Shown piece after piece: positions 1 to 9,837 of a DNA stretch of 64,000 nucleotides (position 1 is its first letter; each line of letters begins with the position of its first letter). The translations under genes and the position numbers were made by a program. The DNA comes from DASQHW01 sp963837155 (GTDB taxonomy: Bacteria; Actinomycetota; Acidimicrobiia; IMCC26256; PALSA-610): contig CAWIMB010000001.1 of NCBI GenBank assembly GCA_963837155.1, positions 434,001 through 498,000 on the forward strand. Reading direction: 5' to 3'. Below the pieces are notes generated by a model that saw only the letters and a list, made by a program, of their open reading frames with translations, was not told the DNA's origin and searched no databases.

Positions 1-1008
1 CCGATCAAACAGCTCCTGAAGCGCTTCTTCTCCGACGAGTCATGGACGGCCGCGGATGATGACGCGCTCGCCGATGCCGTGGGGAGCGGCGGGACTCCCG
101 GACGGCATGAGCTCGAGCCCGGCCTCATGGTGCTGTGGGATTGGGACACGGGACGGTTCCGGCTGCGCGTGGAGAGCGACGACCCCGGGACCATCGCCGA
201 CACCGGCCTCAGCCGCACGTTCGACGGTGTCGTACAGCCCCAGGCGACGCCGAGCCCGCGCACGCTGCGCTTCGCGACGCCGCCTCTGCACTCGGGCCCG
301 AGCCGCGTCTACGACTCGGCCGCGGCCACGGTCGGCGACAAACGGGTCGCTCGCATCTTCGAAGCGTTCGCCGACGTCACCAACGTGCTCGTCGGACCGG
401 ATTTCGTGGCGGTGACGATCTCGCACGCAGACCGCTGGGAGGCACTGCTCGAACCGATGCTCGACACCGTTTCCGAGCAGTTCAGCGACCCTTCCCGCGA
501 CGCGGCAGCGGCCGCGCGTCCAAACGAGCCAGGCCGGCAGGAGGTCGAGCGGACGCGCGGCGCCGACCGCGCACCCCGAAGACTTGAACAAGCGTGGGCC
601 GAGCTCGGTGGGCTACGCGCCAACGATGCGGATGACCTCGTCCGCATCCTCGCCGCGAGCCGCGACGTTGAGCCCGCGCGTCGCCAAGTGGCGGCCGCCC
701 TCGTTGCGGACGCGCCACCCGACGTCGCGCGCGACACCTGGGAGCGCTTGCTCACCGACCGGCAGCGCATGGTGCGGCGCGCGGTCGTCGATGCAATTGT
801 TGACGCGGCCCAACAGGAGCTCCGTCCGCTGCTCGAACACGCACTCGAGGACTCGGACGCGTGGACGCGTTGGAAAGCGATCACCGGCATCGCGGCGCTG
901 GGCATCGACGCAAGCCGTCGCGCGGTTGCCGCGCGGGCCGATGATGCCGACTTTCGCGTGCGCCTCGAAGCCACGCGTGCACTCAGGGACGCGTCACAAT
1001 CGGGCTAG
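1..1008 (+). CDS. Nfu_N / HEAT-repeat protein (CvfC-like), N-terminus outside window
   Basis: The frame is open from the first base, so the gene starts outside the window. Residues about 75-155 read as a scaffold Nfu/NifU N-terminal domain: a stretch TPSPRTLRFATPP, then a DSAAA segment and LVGPDFVAVT, the usual end of that domain. After a charged linker, the last 130 residues form alpha-helical HEAT-like repeats rich in Arg, Ala and Leu (for example DSDAWTRWKAITGIAALG). The combination Nfu_N plus HEAT repeats is known from conserved virulence factor C of Firmicutes and relatives, whose biochemical role is unclear. There is no C-terminal CxxC Nfu domain, so an Fe-S carrier function should not be assumed. 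It ends 11 bases before a convergent cyclase gene. Confidence 0.7.
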   Translation, partial: PIKQLLKRFFSDESWTAADDDALADAVGSGGTPGRHELEPGLMVLWDWDTGRFRLRVESDDPGTIADTGLSRTFDGVVQPQATPSPRTLRFATPPLHSGPSRVYDSAAATVGDKRVARIFEAFADVTNVLVGPDFVAVTISHADRWEALLEPMLDTVSEQFSDPSRDAAAAARPNEPGRQEVERTRGADRAPRRLEQAWAELGGLRANDADDLVRILAASRDVEPARRQVAAALVADAPPDVARDTWERLLTDRQRMVRRAVVDAIVDAAQQELRPLLEHALEDSDAWTRWKAITGIAALGIDASRRAVAARADDADFRVRLEATRALRDASQSG

Positions 1009-1019
1009 TGCACCAGCAA

Positions 1020-1559
1020 TCACTCGGGCGACGCGACGAGCCCGAGCAGCTGCACGTCGTGCACGCCGAGCCCGTGCAACGCCATTGTGCGCGTGCCGCG
1101 TACGCAGATCCACGGCGCGAACGCACCGGGCGAGTAGCCGATCGCCAGGAGTTCGCCCGGGCCCGCGGCGTCGCAGAGTCGGGCGGCCAGATTGATCGGG
1201 CGTCCGATGTAGTCGTCGCCGTCGAGGATCAGCACCTCGCCATGTGCGACTCCCCCGCGCAATCCCAAGGGTTGGTTCGCGCCTCGGCCGATGATCTCGG
1301 CGGCCGTGCCGATCGTGTTCGCGATGCCGTCGCCGACGATCATCGCGCCGTCACCGAGCCACTTGCCGATGAGGATGCCCTGGCGCGACGCGACCTCACG
1401 GGTCAGCGCGCGGAAGTCGTGTAAGGCCTCGATCGCGGCGGCGACACCATGGGTCGCGGTAAACCGCGTGAAGCCGCACAGATCGAGGAATGCGAATGCG
1501 CGCGCGACGGCAACCGGCGCGCGAACGGGAAGGACACCCAAGGGTTCCGTATTGTGCAC
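1020..1559 (-). CDS. Class III adenylate/guanylate cyclase domain protein
   Basis: A 179-residue single-domain protein of the class III nucleotidyl cyclase fold. Visible motifs are FLDLCGFTRFT near the N-terminus, with the first metal Asp, then KWLGDGAMIV with the second metal Asp, and GDDYIGRPINLAARLCDAA, the region that normally carries the transition-state Asn/Arg pair. There is no transmembrane or sensor domain, so it would be a soluble cyclase or a degenerate nucleotide-binding regulator. Actinobacteria have many stand-alone domains of this kind. Substrate (ATP or GTP) cannot be read with certainty. It is convergent with the upstream Nfu_N/HEAT gene and divergent from the VOC gene. Confidence 0.75.
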   Translation of the reverse strand: MHNTEPLGVLPVRAPVAVARAFAFLDLCGFTRFTATHGVAAAIEALHDFRALTREVASRQGILIGKWLGDGAMIVGDGIANTIGTAAEIIGRGANQPLGLRGGVAHGEVLILDGDDYIGRPINLAARLCDAAGPGELLAIGYSPGAFAPWICVRGTRTMALHGLGVHDVQLLGLVASPE

Positions 1560-1632
1560 GGCATCGTTCCGGCGCTGCGCTCTCGCCGGACGGAATTAAT
1601 TGTTATCCACAAGCGAGAGGGGGACGATTCGT

Positions 1633-2016
1633 ATGGCTGTCCAGCTGAACCACACGATCGTGTTGGTGCGTGACAAGTCGGCCTCGGCGACGTTCCTGGC
1701 CGACATCCTCGGGCTCAAGCCGCCGACCAGCTACGGGCCGTTCATGGTCGTCGAGGTCGACAACGGCACCAGCCTCGACTTCATGGATACGCCGGAGCAG
1801 ATCCCCTGGCAGCACTACGCGTTCCTGGTCGGCGACGACGAGTTCGACGAGATCTTCGGTCGGATCCACGACCGGGCGCTTCCGTACTGGGCCGACCCGC
1901 ATCACCAGCGGCCGGGCGAGATCAACCACCACGACGGCGGTCGCGGCGTGTACTTCGGGGACCCTGACGGTCACAACCTCGAGATCATCACCCGCCCGTA
2001 CGGCAGCGGCGACTGA
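1633..2016 (+). CDS. VOC family (glyoxalase-fold) protein
   Basis: A 127-residue protein with a single vicinal-oxygen-chelate domain: VQLNHTIVLVRD at the start, FLADILGLK, and the C-terminal strand VYFGDPDGHNLEIITRPYG typical of the family. The HTIVL histidine and the LEIIT glutamate are candidate metal ligands. ATG at 1633 was chosen because a purine-rich GAGAGGGGGA lies about 8 bases upstream. VOC proteins include dioxygenases, glyoxalases and antibiotic-binding proteins, so the substrate cannot be inferred. The gene stands alone; a large hairpin follows its stop codon. Confidence 0.8.
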   Translation: MAVQLNHTIVLVRDKSASATFLADILGLKPPTSYGPFMVVEVDNGTSLDFMDTPEQIPWQHYAFLVGDDEFDEIFGRIHDRALPYWADPHHQRPGEINHHDGGRGVYFGDPDGHNLEIITRPYGSGD

Positions 2017-2025
2017 CCGCGACGC

Positions 2026-2081
2026 GCCAGCGTTTGGGCAGTTTGACGCGGACGTCCGCGAACAACTGCCCAAACGCTGGC
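2026..2081. repeat. Perfect 18-bp inverted repeat (long hairpin)
   Basis: The arms 2026-2043 and 2064-2081 are exact reverse complements (left arm GCCAGCGTTTGGGCAGTT). The 20-base loop holds its own palindrome, GCGGACGTCCGC. A second smaller stem (CTGGC/GCCAG) follows at about 2097-2118. The element begins 10 bases after the VOC stop. There is no T-tract, so it is not a classical intrinsic terminator. The core TGCCCAAACGCT recurs at 29955-29966, which suggests a dispersed stem-loop repeat family. Confidence 0.75.
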
Positions 2082-2169
2082 CGGGCCTGACCACGAGCTG
2101 GCAGTTTCTGCCAAGCCAGGATCGCGCGAGGCTTGGGACGCCAAAAGGGGTCGATCCGGAGGGGACACG

Positions 2170-4179
2170 ATGCGCGCGGTCATGACCGGGGCGACAGGAT
2201 TCATCGGCCGAAACCTTCTGGCGCGGCTGCTGGAGCGAGACGAGCAGGTGTTCGCGATCGTGCGACCCGGTTCGGTCGAACGGCTCCGCGCCATCGGCCG
2301 CCGCCTCGGCGCCGACGACCGCTTGATCGTCCCCATCGAGGGCGACCTGGGCGAGCGCCGGCTCGGCGTCAGCGACGCCGACCTGGAGCGGATTTCGCGT
2401 GCGGAGCATTTCTTCCACGTCGCGGCCGTGTACGACCTCGCCGCCGACGCGACCGCGACCGGCGTCGCGAATGTCGACGGGACGCGCCACACGCTCGAGT
2501 TGGCGGGCGCGGCGGAGGTGCGCTGCTTCCACCAGATCAGCTCGATCGCGGTTGCCGGCCGCTACGAGGGCACGTTCACCGAAACGATGCTCGAGGAAGC
2601 GATCGGACTCGACCATCCGTACTTCGCGACCAAGCACGAGTCCGAACGACTGGTGCGTGAGACGAGCCCGGTCCCGTGGCGCGTGTACCGCCCAAGTCTC
2701 GTCGTTGGGCGATCCGACAACGGTGAGATGGACAAGGTCGACGGTCCGTACTACTTCTTCTCGTGGCTCAAGCGGCTGGCAGCGGTTCCCAACGCGATGC
2801 CCATCGCGCTGCCGTTCGACGGCTTGGTGAACATCGTGCCGGTCGACTACGCAGCCGCGGTCGTCGATCACATCGCGCACCGCGAGGGGCTCGACGGCCA
2901 CGCGTTCCACGTGGTCGATCCCGCGCCGCTTACCGTCGTCGAGACGCTCGACCGGTTCTCCCGCGCCGCGGGTGGTCCGCACTTCGTGTCCTTGCCGATG
3001 CCGGGACCGGCGCGGCGCGCTGGTGAATGGCCTCGTCCGCACGCCGCGGGTCTCGCACTCGACCGGCTCGGCTTGCCGACCGCGATCGCCGACTACCTTT
3101 CCTGGTCGACGCGCTTCGACACCACGAACACCGACGCCGCGCTCGCGGGCAGCGGCATCACGTTGCCGCGTCTCGATGAGTACGCGGGCGTGCTCTGGGA
3201 CTTCTGGCGCCGGCGCCTCGACCCGGCGGCCCACGCCAAACGACGGCTGGGTCACGCGGTCAGCGGCCGCACGGTGATGATCACCGGTGGATCATCCGGC
3301 ATCGGCCGCGCGACTGCGCTGAAGGTCGCGGCCGCCGGCGGGATCCCGTTGCTCGTCGCCCGCGGCGCCGACGCGTTGGAAGCAACGAAGGCGGAGATCG
3401 TGAAGGCGGGCGGCACGGCCTTCGTCTACCGCGCCGACCTGTCCGACGTGGAGGACTGCCAGCGACTCGCGAAGGAAGTGATCGCGCAGCACGGCGGCGT
3501 CGACGTGCTCGTGAACAACGCGGGGCGCTCGATCCGGCGGTCGGTCGCGGCGTCGGTGGACAGGTTCCACGATTTCGAGCGCACGATGCAGCTCAACTAC
3601 TTCGGTGCGGTCGCGTTGATCCTCGCCCTGTTGCCTCCGATGCGCGCCCGTAAGCGTGGTCACATCGTGAACGTGTCGTCGATCGGCGTGCAGACGTACC
3701 CACCGCGTTTCGCGGCGTACGTCGCGTCGAAAGCCGCGCTCGACGCGTTCTCGAGATGCATCGCGTCGGAGGTGCACGCCGACAAGGTCCGGTTGACCAC
3801 CGTGCACATGCCGCTCGTGCGCACGCCGATGATCGCACCGACGTCGATCTACCGGAGCTTCCCGACGCTCAGCCCCGATGAAGCGGCGAACGTGATCTGC
3901 AGCGCGATCGCAACGCAGCCCAAGCGCATCTCAACGCCGGTCGGCATGATCGCCCAAGTCACTGGCGCCATCGCGCCCGACATCCAGGACCGCGTGCTCA
4001 ACATGGCGTACCAGATCTTCCCCGAGTCGCCGGCATCCCGCGGTGAGACACCAAGAGAGCCCCTCGACCCTGCGGTCACCTTCGTGCCCGGCGAGTCGCG
4101 TGCCGAGCGCGAGGACCGCCAAGAGCTGTCGCTCCCGGCCAAGGCGATGGTGCAACTGCTACGGGGCATCCACTGGTAG
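2170..4179 (+). CDS. Two-domain fatty acyl-CoA reductase-like SDR fusion
   Basis: 669 residues made of two Rossmann units. Residues 1-330 are an extended SDR with TGATGFIGRNLLARLL (NAD(P) glycine motif) and active-site YFATK. After a linker, residues about 360-620 are a classical SDR with TGGSSGIGRATA, VNNAG, the catalytic serine in NVSSIG and YVASK. This order matches mycobacterial fatty acyl-CoA reductases and related proteins (FcrA/AcrA1 type), which reduce acyl-CoA to aldehyde or alcohol for wax ester or storage lipid formation. ATG 2170 has GGAGGGG about 8 bases upstream. Substrate assignment is by family architecture only; other oxidoreductase fusions are possible. Confidence 0.75.
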   Translation: MRAVMTGATGFIGRNLLARLLERDEQVFAIVRPGSVERLRAIGRRLGADDRLIVPIEGDLGERRLGVSDADLERISRAEHFFHVAAVYDLAADATATGVANVDGTRHTLELAGAAEVRCFHQISSIAVAGRYEGTFTETMLEEAIGLDHPYFATKHESERLVRETSPVPWRVYRPSLVVGRSDNGEMDKVDGPYYFFSWLKRLAAVPNAMPIALPFDGLVNIVPVDYAAAVVDHIAHREGLDGHAFHVVDPAPLTVVETLDRFSRAAGGPHFVSLPMPGPARRAGEWPRPHAAGLALDRLGLPTAIADYLSWSTRFDTTNTDAALAGSGITLPRLDEYAGVLWDFWRRRLDPAAHAKRRLGHAVSGRTVMITGGSSGIGRATALKVAAAGGIPLLVARGADALEATKAEIVKAGGTAFVYRADLSDVEDCQRLAKEVIAQHGGVDVLVNNAGRSIRRSVAASVDRFHDFERTMQLNYFGAVALILALLPPMRARKRGHIVNVSSIGVQTYPPRFAAYVASKAALDAFSRCIASEVHADKVRLTTVHMPLVRTPMIAPTSIYRSFPTLSPDEAANVICSAIATQPKRISTPVGMIAQVTGAIAPDIQDRVLNMAYQIFPESPASRGETPREPLDPAVTFVPGESRAEREDRQELSLPAKAMVQLLRGIHW

Positions 4180-4187
4180 CTGCGAAC

Positions 4188-5707
4188 TTGCGTGACACTG
4201 AGCCCTATACGGGCGCTCGGCCACGCATGTTCGGCTATCCGGTCGTGCTGCCGACGCGGCGCGACCCACGATTGCAGCTCGCGCTCGTCATCTTTTCGCT
4301 GCACCTCTTGGGACAGTGGAAGTTCGAGTTCGAGCTGTCGATCGCGCAGATCCTCGTGTCGTTGCTGACGTCCGCGGTTCTGGAGATCCTGATCACGATC
4401 TGGCGGCACCGTGCACTCGTATGGCCGGCGAGCGCGCTCATCACGGGGAATAGCGTGGCCTTCGTCTTGCGTGTCCCCGGGACGCAACACGGCGACTGGT
4501 GGAGCCTGCACGGCACGTGGATCTTCGCCGCGACGGCCGCGGTCTCGCTGCTCTCCAAATACGTCATCCGCGTTCGTGGCCGCCACGTGTTCAACCCGTC
4601 GAACTTCGGGCTGCTCGCGTGCTTCCTGCTCCTCGGTCCTCGCCGGGCCGACCCGCTCGATCTCTGGTGGGGTCCGATGTCGCCGAGCATGGCGCTCGCG
4701 CTGGGGATCATCGTCGTCGGTGGCCTTGTGATCCTCTCGCGCCTTCAGCTGTTGCGTGTTGCCGTGGCGTTCTGGGTGGCCTTCGCGGCGACGATCGGCA
4801 TCCTCGCGATCACCGGCCATTGCATCACCGCACGCTGGCACGTCGGGCCGATCTGTGACCGTGCGTTCTGGGTGCTGCTCGTGACGTCGCCCGAGATTCT
4901 CGTGTTCTTGTTCTTCATGATCACGGATCCCAAGACGATTCCGACCGGCCGCGCGAGTCGCATGCTCTACGCGGCCGCAGTCGCAGTCGTTGCCACGCTG
5001 CTGATCGCCCCGCAACGCACGGAGTTCGGCACGAAGGTCGCGCTCCTCGGCGCCCTCGCGCTCGTGTGCGCGGCCCGACCCCTTCTGGAATCGCTGGTTC
5101 GGACCGAGTCCGGGAGTGCACACGGCGCGTTGTTGCTCCCGACCTCCCAGATGGCCCGAGCCGCGATCGCGGTCACAGCTGCCGTGACGCTCGTCGCGGC
5201 GCTGTTCGCAGCCGGGGCCCACGCGCGCACCAGCGATGAAGCGAGTGTGTATATCGGGCGCGCCGTTCCACGCCGCGACGCGGGGTCGCCGAGGGTGCGG
5301 GTGAGCAACGACCGCCTCTCGGGGCAGATCAGCTTGGAATCGGCGACGGTGATCGCCGCGGACGTCGTCGAGGACATGAAGATCCAGGCCGACACGTTGC
5401 GAACGAGCGCGATGCCGGCCTCGTCGCGGGCGCGGCGACGGGCGCTTGGAGCGCGGAGCTGGAGAACCAGATTCCGCACGCCGGGAGGAGCGGGATCGTC
5501 GTCCCGGGCTACCAACCCGAGGAGGTGATCGTGTCGGTCGCCCGGAGGAAGCAACAACACGCGCCCGCGATCCTCGCCACGGTTCGGGGATCGGTAGATG
5601 CCGGCAGCGGCGAACGCTTCGAGCGAACGTTCGAGGTGAAGCGCATTCGATCGCGCTTCCTGCTGGCGTCCGATCAGCCGCCCGCGGGCTGGAGCCCCCC
5701 GCCGTGA
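4188..5707 (+). CDS. RnfD/NqrB-like integral membrane protein, frameshifted near its C-terminus
   Basis: The first 345 residues form about nine membrane segments with the paired motifs HVFNPSNFGLLACFLLLG and FFMITDPKTIP, the signature of RnfD/NqrB-type subunits; the DPKT loop resembles the site where FMN is attached through Thr in that family. No other rnf or nqr gene is nearby, so it is an orphan. After residue about 404 the reading frame fails: near 5400 the coherent protein continues one frame over (AGLVAGAATGAWSAELENQI onwards) to a stop at 5705-5707, giving a soluble tail of about 165 residues of unknown fold. TTG 4188 follows the reductase stop by 8 bases; ATG 4227 is an alternative start. 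A one-base sequencing loss explains the break as well as decay does. Confidence 0.65.
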
Positions 5708-5907
5708 TGCAGCTCGCGGGTCGCGATGCTTGCGACCATCCACTGCTGCCTCATGGGCCTCAGGCGTCCGCCCACGGGTCGATCGCGTCTCGTACCGGGG
5801 GCCGATGCGCGCACGCGGGCCTTGACCACCTCTCTCCGGTTTGCCATCGTGCACGAGCAGGGGGGCAGCATCGTGCTGCGGGGCTGGCAACGGCGCGACG
5901 GGGGATC

Positions 5908-7091
5908 GTGGCTACGACGATGCGCAAGCACGGGCGCCCGGCGGTGCCCGAGGGTGGGGGCGTTCCATCCACCGGCGAACAAGGGCTCGACCAGCTGCCC
6001 ATCGCGGTCGCGATCAGTGCCTTCGTCATCGCGGGCGTCTGCTTCGTCGATTCGCCGGACCGCGGTCGCAGACGCGATCTGGCTCCTGCTTGCCGCGCTC
6101 CCATTCGCAGCATTCGCGTTGGGCTGGCGTTTTCCCCGCCTCTTTCTGGTGGCCGTCGCGCTGCCGGCTGGTCTGTTCGCGTTCGATGGCGGAAGTGTCG
6201 CGTCAGCTGCGCTGCCCGGCATGGCACTCGTCGTCGCGGTGCCTGCGCTCCCGCGTCCCACGGGTATGCGGGCCGCCGCACTCTTCGCCGCGCTCTATGT
6301 CGCGGTCGCGATCGCTCACGGCGAGGTCGAGTGGATCGGTGCTGCCGGTGTCATGGTGGCCGCCTGGAGCGTCGGCATGTGCCTGGGACAGCTTGTCGAT
6401 CGCCTCCGCGAACTCCATGGTGCCCAGTCGGCCGCCGCAGACGAAGCGGTGCAGGAGGAACGCCGTCGCCTCGCCCGCGAGGTCCATGACCTCGTCGCCC
6501 ACGCACTGACGGGCACAATGTTGTGCCTGACGGAAATTCGATTGCGCTTGGACCACGATCACGAGGCCGTACTGCGAGCGCTCGACCAAGCCGAGCAGCT
6601 CGCTCGCGCCAGTCTCAGCGACCTCCGCGGCACCGTCCGACTGCTTTCGGACGACGGCGATCCGCGTCTCGAACCACCGATCGAGCTCGATAGCGACCTG
6701 AATCGGCTCATCGACGGGTTCCGTCACTCGGGTGTCGTCGTCCAGTTCACGATGACAGGCACCGCAGTTGCGTTGTCGGTGGCATCTGCGTGGAGCGTTT
6801 ATCGCATCGTGCAGGAGTCGCTGACGAACGCGGCGCGTCATGCGACTGGCAGCGGAGATCGAGGTGGACCTGTCATGGGGGCTCGACGGTGTGCGCGTCG
6901 TGATCAGCAACGGGAGCTCGCCGCAGCCTCGTTCAACCGTCGAGGTTGATCCGCTCGGTCGCGGCATCCTCGGCATGTCGGAGCGCGCGATGTTGCTCGG
7001 CGGATGGCTGGAAGCAGGCCCGACGAGTGCCGGCTGGACCGTCGCCGCGTGGATCCCCGTCGTGCCGCGCCAGCCCGTCGATGTCTCATGA
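5908..7091 (+). CDS. Two-component sensor histidine kinase (HisKA_3), two frame breaks
   Basis: The middle and C-terminal parts give membrane helices, then RRRLAREVHDLVAHALTG, the HisKA_3 dimerisation helix with the phosphorylatable His, and the N-box ESLTNAARHA. The G-box GRGILGMSERA lies in another frame after a break near 6845. Upstream, the first helix (LPIAVAISAFVIAGVCFVDS) is in a third frame, joined near 6060. I read the gene as starting at GTG 5908 (ATG 5920 is possible) and ending at 7091, where its stop overlaps the ATPase start. The partner is most likely the LuxR-type regulator at 8048. The two breaks may be assembly indels. Confidence 0.75.
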
Positions 7092-8032
7092 GCACAGTTC
7101 CGTTGCTCGCATGCCGTGACCTTCACAAGAAGTACGGCGATCGGATCGCAGTCGACGGCATCTCCTTCGATGTCGCGCCGGGCCAAGCAGTCGGGTTGCT
7201 CGGGCCGAACGGTGCGGGCAAGACGACGACGATCAAGATGATTTGCGGGCTCATGCCGCCCGACGCGGGCGAGGTCTTGCTTGGTGGCGTGCAGGTCAAC
7301 CGCCGCTCGACGGAGACGCGCAAGTGGATCGGCTACGTCCCCCACGAGCTTGCCCTCTACCCGGACCTTTCGGCGTACGAAAACCTGTCGTTCTGGGGCC
7401 GCCTCAACGATCTCAAGGGCAGCCGACTGCGAGCGAAGATCGAAGAGGTCCTCGACATCGTGCAGCTGCGCGACCGGGCGCACGACCGGGTCATCAGTTT
7501 CTCGAGCGGCATGCAACGGCGGCTGAATCTCGCGGTCGCGCTCCTCGGCGAGCCTCGCCTGCTCGTGCTCGACGAGCCCACCGTCGGCGTCGATCCCCAC
7601 AGCCGGGGTGCGATCCTCGAGCGGCTCGGCGAGCTGCGGGGAAGCGGCGTCGCGATGCTGTACGCGAGCCACTACATCGACGAGGTCGAACGATTCTGCG
7701 ACGCAGTCGCAATCATCGACCACGGCAAGCTGATCGCCACCGGGCGGCCGACCGAGTTGGTCGCGTCACTCGGCGGTGCACAGCGCCTCGACATTGGCGC
7801 CGACGGCAACGTGGGCGCCTTCGTCAGCGCGGCGATATCGATTCCCGACGTGCGAGATGCCAAGGTCGTCAACGGATCCGTTCGCTTGGTCGTCGGTGAC
7901 GCCGCCGGGACGATTCCGGCCGTCGTGCAGACAGCAGGATCGCTCGGCGTTCACCTCAACGCGATCGACATCGGCACCGCGAGCCTCGAAGAGGTGTTCC
8001 TTCAGCTCACGGGCCGCACGATGCGGGATTGA
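7088..8032 (+). CDS. ABC exporter ATP-binding protein
   Basis: 314 residues of the DrrA/CcmA-like ABC-2 exporter ATPase class: Walker A GPNGAGKTT, signature FSSGMQRR (Ser replaces the usual first Gly), Walker B LLVLDEPTVGVDP, H-loop SHYIDE. The C-terminal 90 residues are the extra domain of this class. ATG 7088 overlaps the kinase stop (ATGA), so translation is coupled. It works with the two permeases at 8710 and 9834. Cargo is unknown; drug, peptide or lipid export under two-component control is the usual role of such cassettes. Confidence 0.9.
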   Translation: MSTVPLLACRDLHKKYGDRIAVDGISFDVAPGQAVGLLGPNGAGKTTTIKMICGLMPPDAGEVLLGGVQVNRRSTETRKWIGYVPHELALYPDLSAYENLSFWGRLNDLKGSRLRAKIEEVLDIVQLRDRAHDRVISFSSGMQRRLNLAVALLGEPRLLVLDEPTVGVDPHSRGAILERLGELRGSGVAMLYASHYIDEVERFCDAVAIIDHGKLIATGRPTELVASLGGAQRLDIGADGNVGAFVSAAISIPDVRDAKVVNGSVRLVVGDAAGTIPAVVQTAGSLGVHLNAIDIGTASLEEVFLQLTGRTMRD

Positions 8033-8047
8033 AGGCGAACTGAGGCC

Positions 8048-8713
8048 ATGACGCATCACTCACGCATCCGGATCATCGTCGTCGACGACCAGCTCCTCGT
8101 TCGGGAGGGGCTGCGGCGGGTCTTCGAGGCGGTCGCGGACTTTTTGGTCGTCGCTGAATGCGCCGACGGTGACGAGGTCGTTGCGACGGTGCGACAGACG
8201 CACTCGGACATCGTGCTGATGGACATGCGCATGAAGCGTGTCGACGGCGCATCCGCGATGCAGCAGCTCGCGGCGCTTCCCGACCGGCCGCCCGTGCTCG
8301 TGCTCACCACCTACGACGACGCCGAGACGCTCGGCCAGGCACTCAGCGCCGGCGCCGAAGGCTTCATGCTGAAGGAATCGGTCGGGCTCGACCTCGTACG
8401 TGCGGTGCGGACAGTCGCGGGCGGTGGAGCTTGGATCGATCCGGCGGTCGCGACAATGGTCCTCTCGGCATATCGCGCGACCGCGTCGACCACACCTCGC
8501 GCCGGCATCGAGGGACTTACTGAACGCGAGGTCGAGGTGCTGCGGCTCATCGCGCTCGGCCGTACGAACAGCGAAATCGCCGAGGAGCTCTTCATCGGCG
8601 AGCGTACCGTCAAGACCCATGTCGGCCACCTCTTCACGAAGCTGCGCGTTCGTGATCGGGTTGCGGCAGTGCTCCGCGCGTACGAGTTCGACGTCGTCGA
8701 TCGGTCGGCGTGA
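8048..8713 (+). CDS. NarL/LuxR-family response regulator
   Basis: 221 residues. The receiver domain shows the acidic pair VVDDQ, the phospho-acceptor Asp in DIVLMDMRMKRVDG, and Lys in FMLKES. The C-terminal LuxR helix-turn-helix runs LTEREVEVLRLIALGRTNSE through GERTVKTHVGHL. It sits between the ABC ATPase and the permeases, so its target is probably this same operon. Its stop overlaps the GTG of the next gene (GTGA). Confidence 0.92.
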   Translation: MTHHSRIRIIVVDDQLLVREGLRRVFEAVADFLVVAECADGDEVVATVRQTHSDIVLMDMRMKRVDGASAMQQLAALPDRPPVLVLTTYDDAETLGQALSAGAEGFMLKESVGLDLVRAVRTVAGGGAWIDPAVATMVLSAYRATASTTPRAGIEGLTEREVEVLRLIALGRTNSEIAEELFIGERTVKTHVGHLFTKLRVRDRVAAVLRAYEFDVVDRSA

Positions 8714-9837
8714 CCGGGCTGAACCGTCAGATCGCTCACCTTCTTGTGCTTGTCGGGCGCGAGCTGCGCGGGCTGTTACGCGATCCCGTCACGCTCGGGC
8801 TCGCGCTCGTCGCACCGGTACTCGGGGCGCTGATCGCCAGCGCCGGGCTTGGCTCGCCACCGAAGATCGACGCGACCGTCGTGGTCGTTGGCTCGACCGC
8901 CCGCGTCGGAGACTTGGGCGCGTTGACCGAGTTGGCTGCGTCGGGCCCCGGGGATAGCCCGCCTCTGCGGTTGCGGCGGATCGACAGCGAAGCGCAGGCG
9001 CGCGACATGGTGACGAACGGAGACGCGGTCGCGGCACTGATCCTGCCGCCGGACGACGCCGGAGCCTCGGCTCCGGTGGGCGTCGTGGTCAACCGCAATG
9101 CGCATCTCGTGTCCGACCTCGCGATCTCGGCGGCGCACACCCTCGCGACCCACCTCAGCGTCGGGGGGGACGACGGTGCGTACGCGTCTGCGGTCCGGCC
9201 GAGCGAGACCGTCGTTTCGTCGCCCGGCCGCCGTGCACTGAACGGCGGTGAGATCTACGGACCGGCCATTGCGGTGTTCTTCTTGTTCCTTGCCTCCGGT
9301 TTCGTGGCGCGTGGTCTTCAGGCGGAGCGCGAGAGCGGCACCCTCGACCGGCTGCGAGCCATGCCGGTCAGTACCGGCACGATCGTCGCGGCGAAAACCA
9401 TCACCATGCTGACGGTGGCCGCGGCCGAATTCACGGTCGTGCTGGTCACGATGAGCATCTTCTACGGCGCGCGCTGGGGCAACATTCCCGCACTCGCCGC
9501 GATCACGATCGCGCTGACGCTCGCGGTCGCTGCCATCGCGGTGATGATCGCCGCGATTGGGCGCTCGTACCACACCGCCGCCGCGCTGGTGGCTTTCGTC
9601 TCGCTGGTGTTCGCGGTCTTGGGTGGAAACCTTGTACCCCTGCAAAATCTCCCCGACGTGATGCGCCACATCGCGGCGTTCACGCCGAACGGTGTCGCGA
9701 TCCGTGCGTTCCATGACATCGCCGCCAATGGCTTCGGCGTGACCGACATTGCCGGTCCGCTCGTGAAGATTCTTGGCTTCGGTGTCGTCGTGGGAGCGTT
9801 CGGATTCGCGCGGCTGCGCCGAACGGTGGAACGGTGA
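8710..9837 (+). CDS. ABC-2 type permease
   Basis: 375 residues: one N-terminal membrane helix (RDPVTLGLALVAPVLGALIA), a large extracytoplasmic domain, then five hydrophobic helices from about residue 175. The sequence RERESGTLDRLRAMP-like segment (ERESGTLDRLRAMPVS) after the second helix is the usual coupling region of ABC-2 permeases. GTG 8710 overlaps the regulator stop; its own stop overlaps the next permease start. Pairs with the second permease to form a heterodimeric exporter pore. Confidence 0.88.
   Translation: MTGLNRQIAHLLVLVGRELRGLLRDPVTLGLALVAPVLGALIASAGLGSPPKIDATVVVVGSTARVGDLGALTELAASGPGDSPPLRLRRIDSEAQARDMVTNGDAVAALILPPDDAGASAPVGVVVNRNAHLVSDLAISAAHTLATHLSVGGDDGAYASAVRPSETVVSSPGRRALNGGEIYGPAIAVFFLFLASGFVARGLQAERESGTLDRLRAMPVSTGTIVAAKTITMLTVAAAEFTVVLVTMSIFYGARWGNIPALAAITIALTLAVAAIAVMIAAIGRSYHTAAALVAFVSLVFAVLGGNLVPLQNLPDVMRHIAAFTPNGVAIRAFHDIAANGFGVTDIAGPLVKILGFGVVVGAFGFARLRRTVER

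Noticed and set aside
1603..3255. A 550-residue minus-strand open frame
   Set aside because: Low-complexity Arg/Val/Asp composition and complete antisense overlap with the VOC and reductase genes; a GC-rich shadow.
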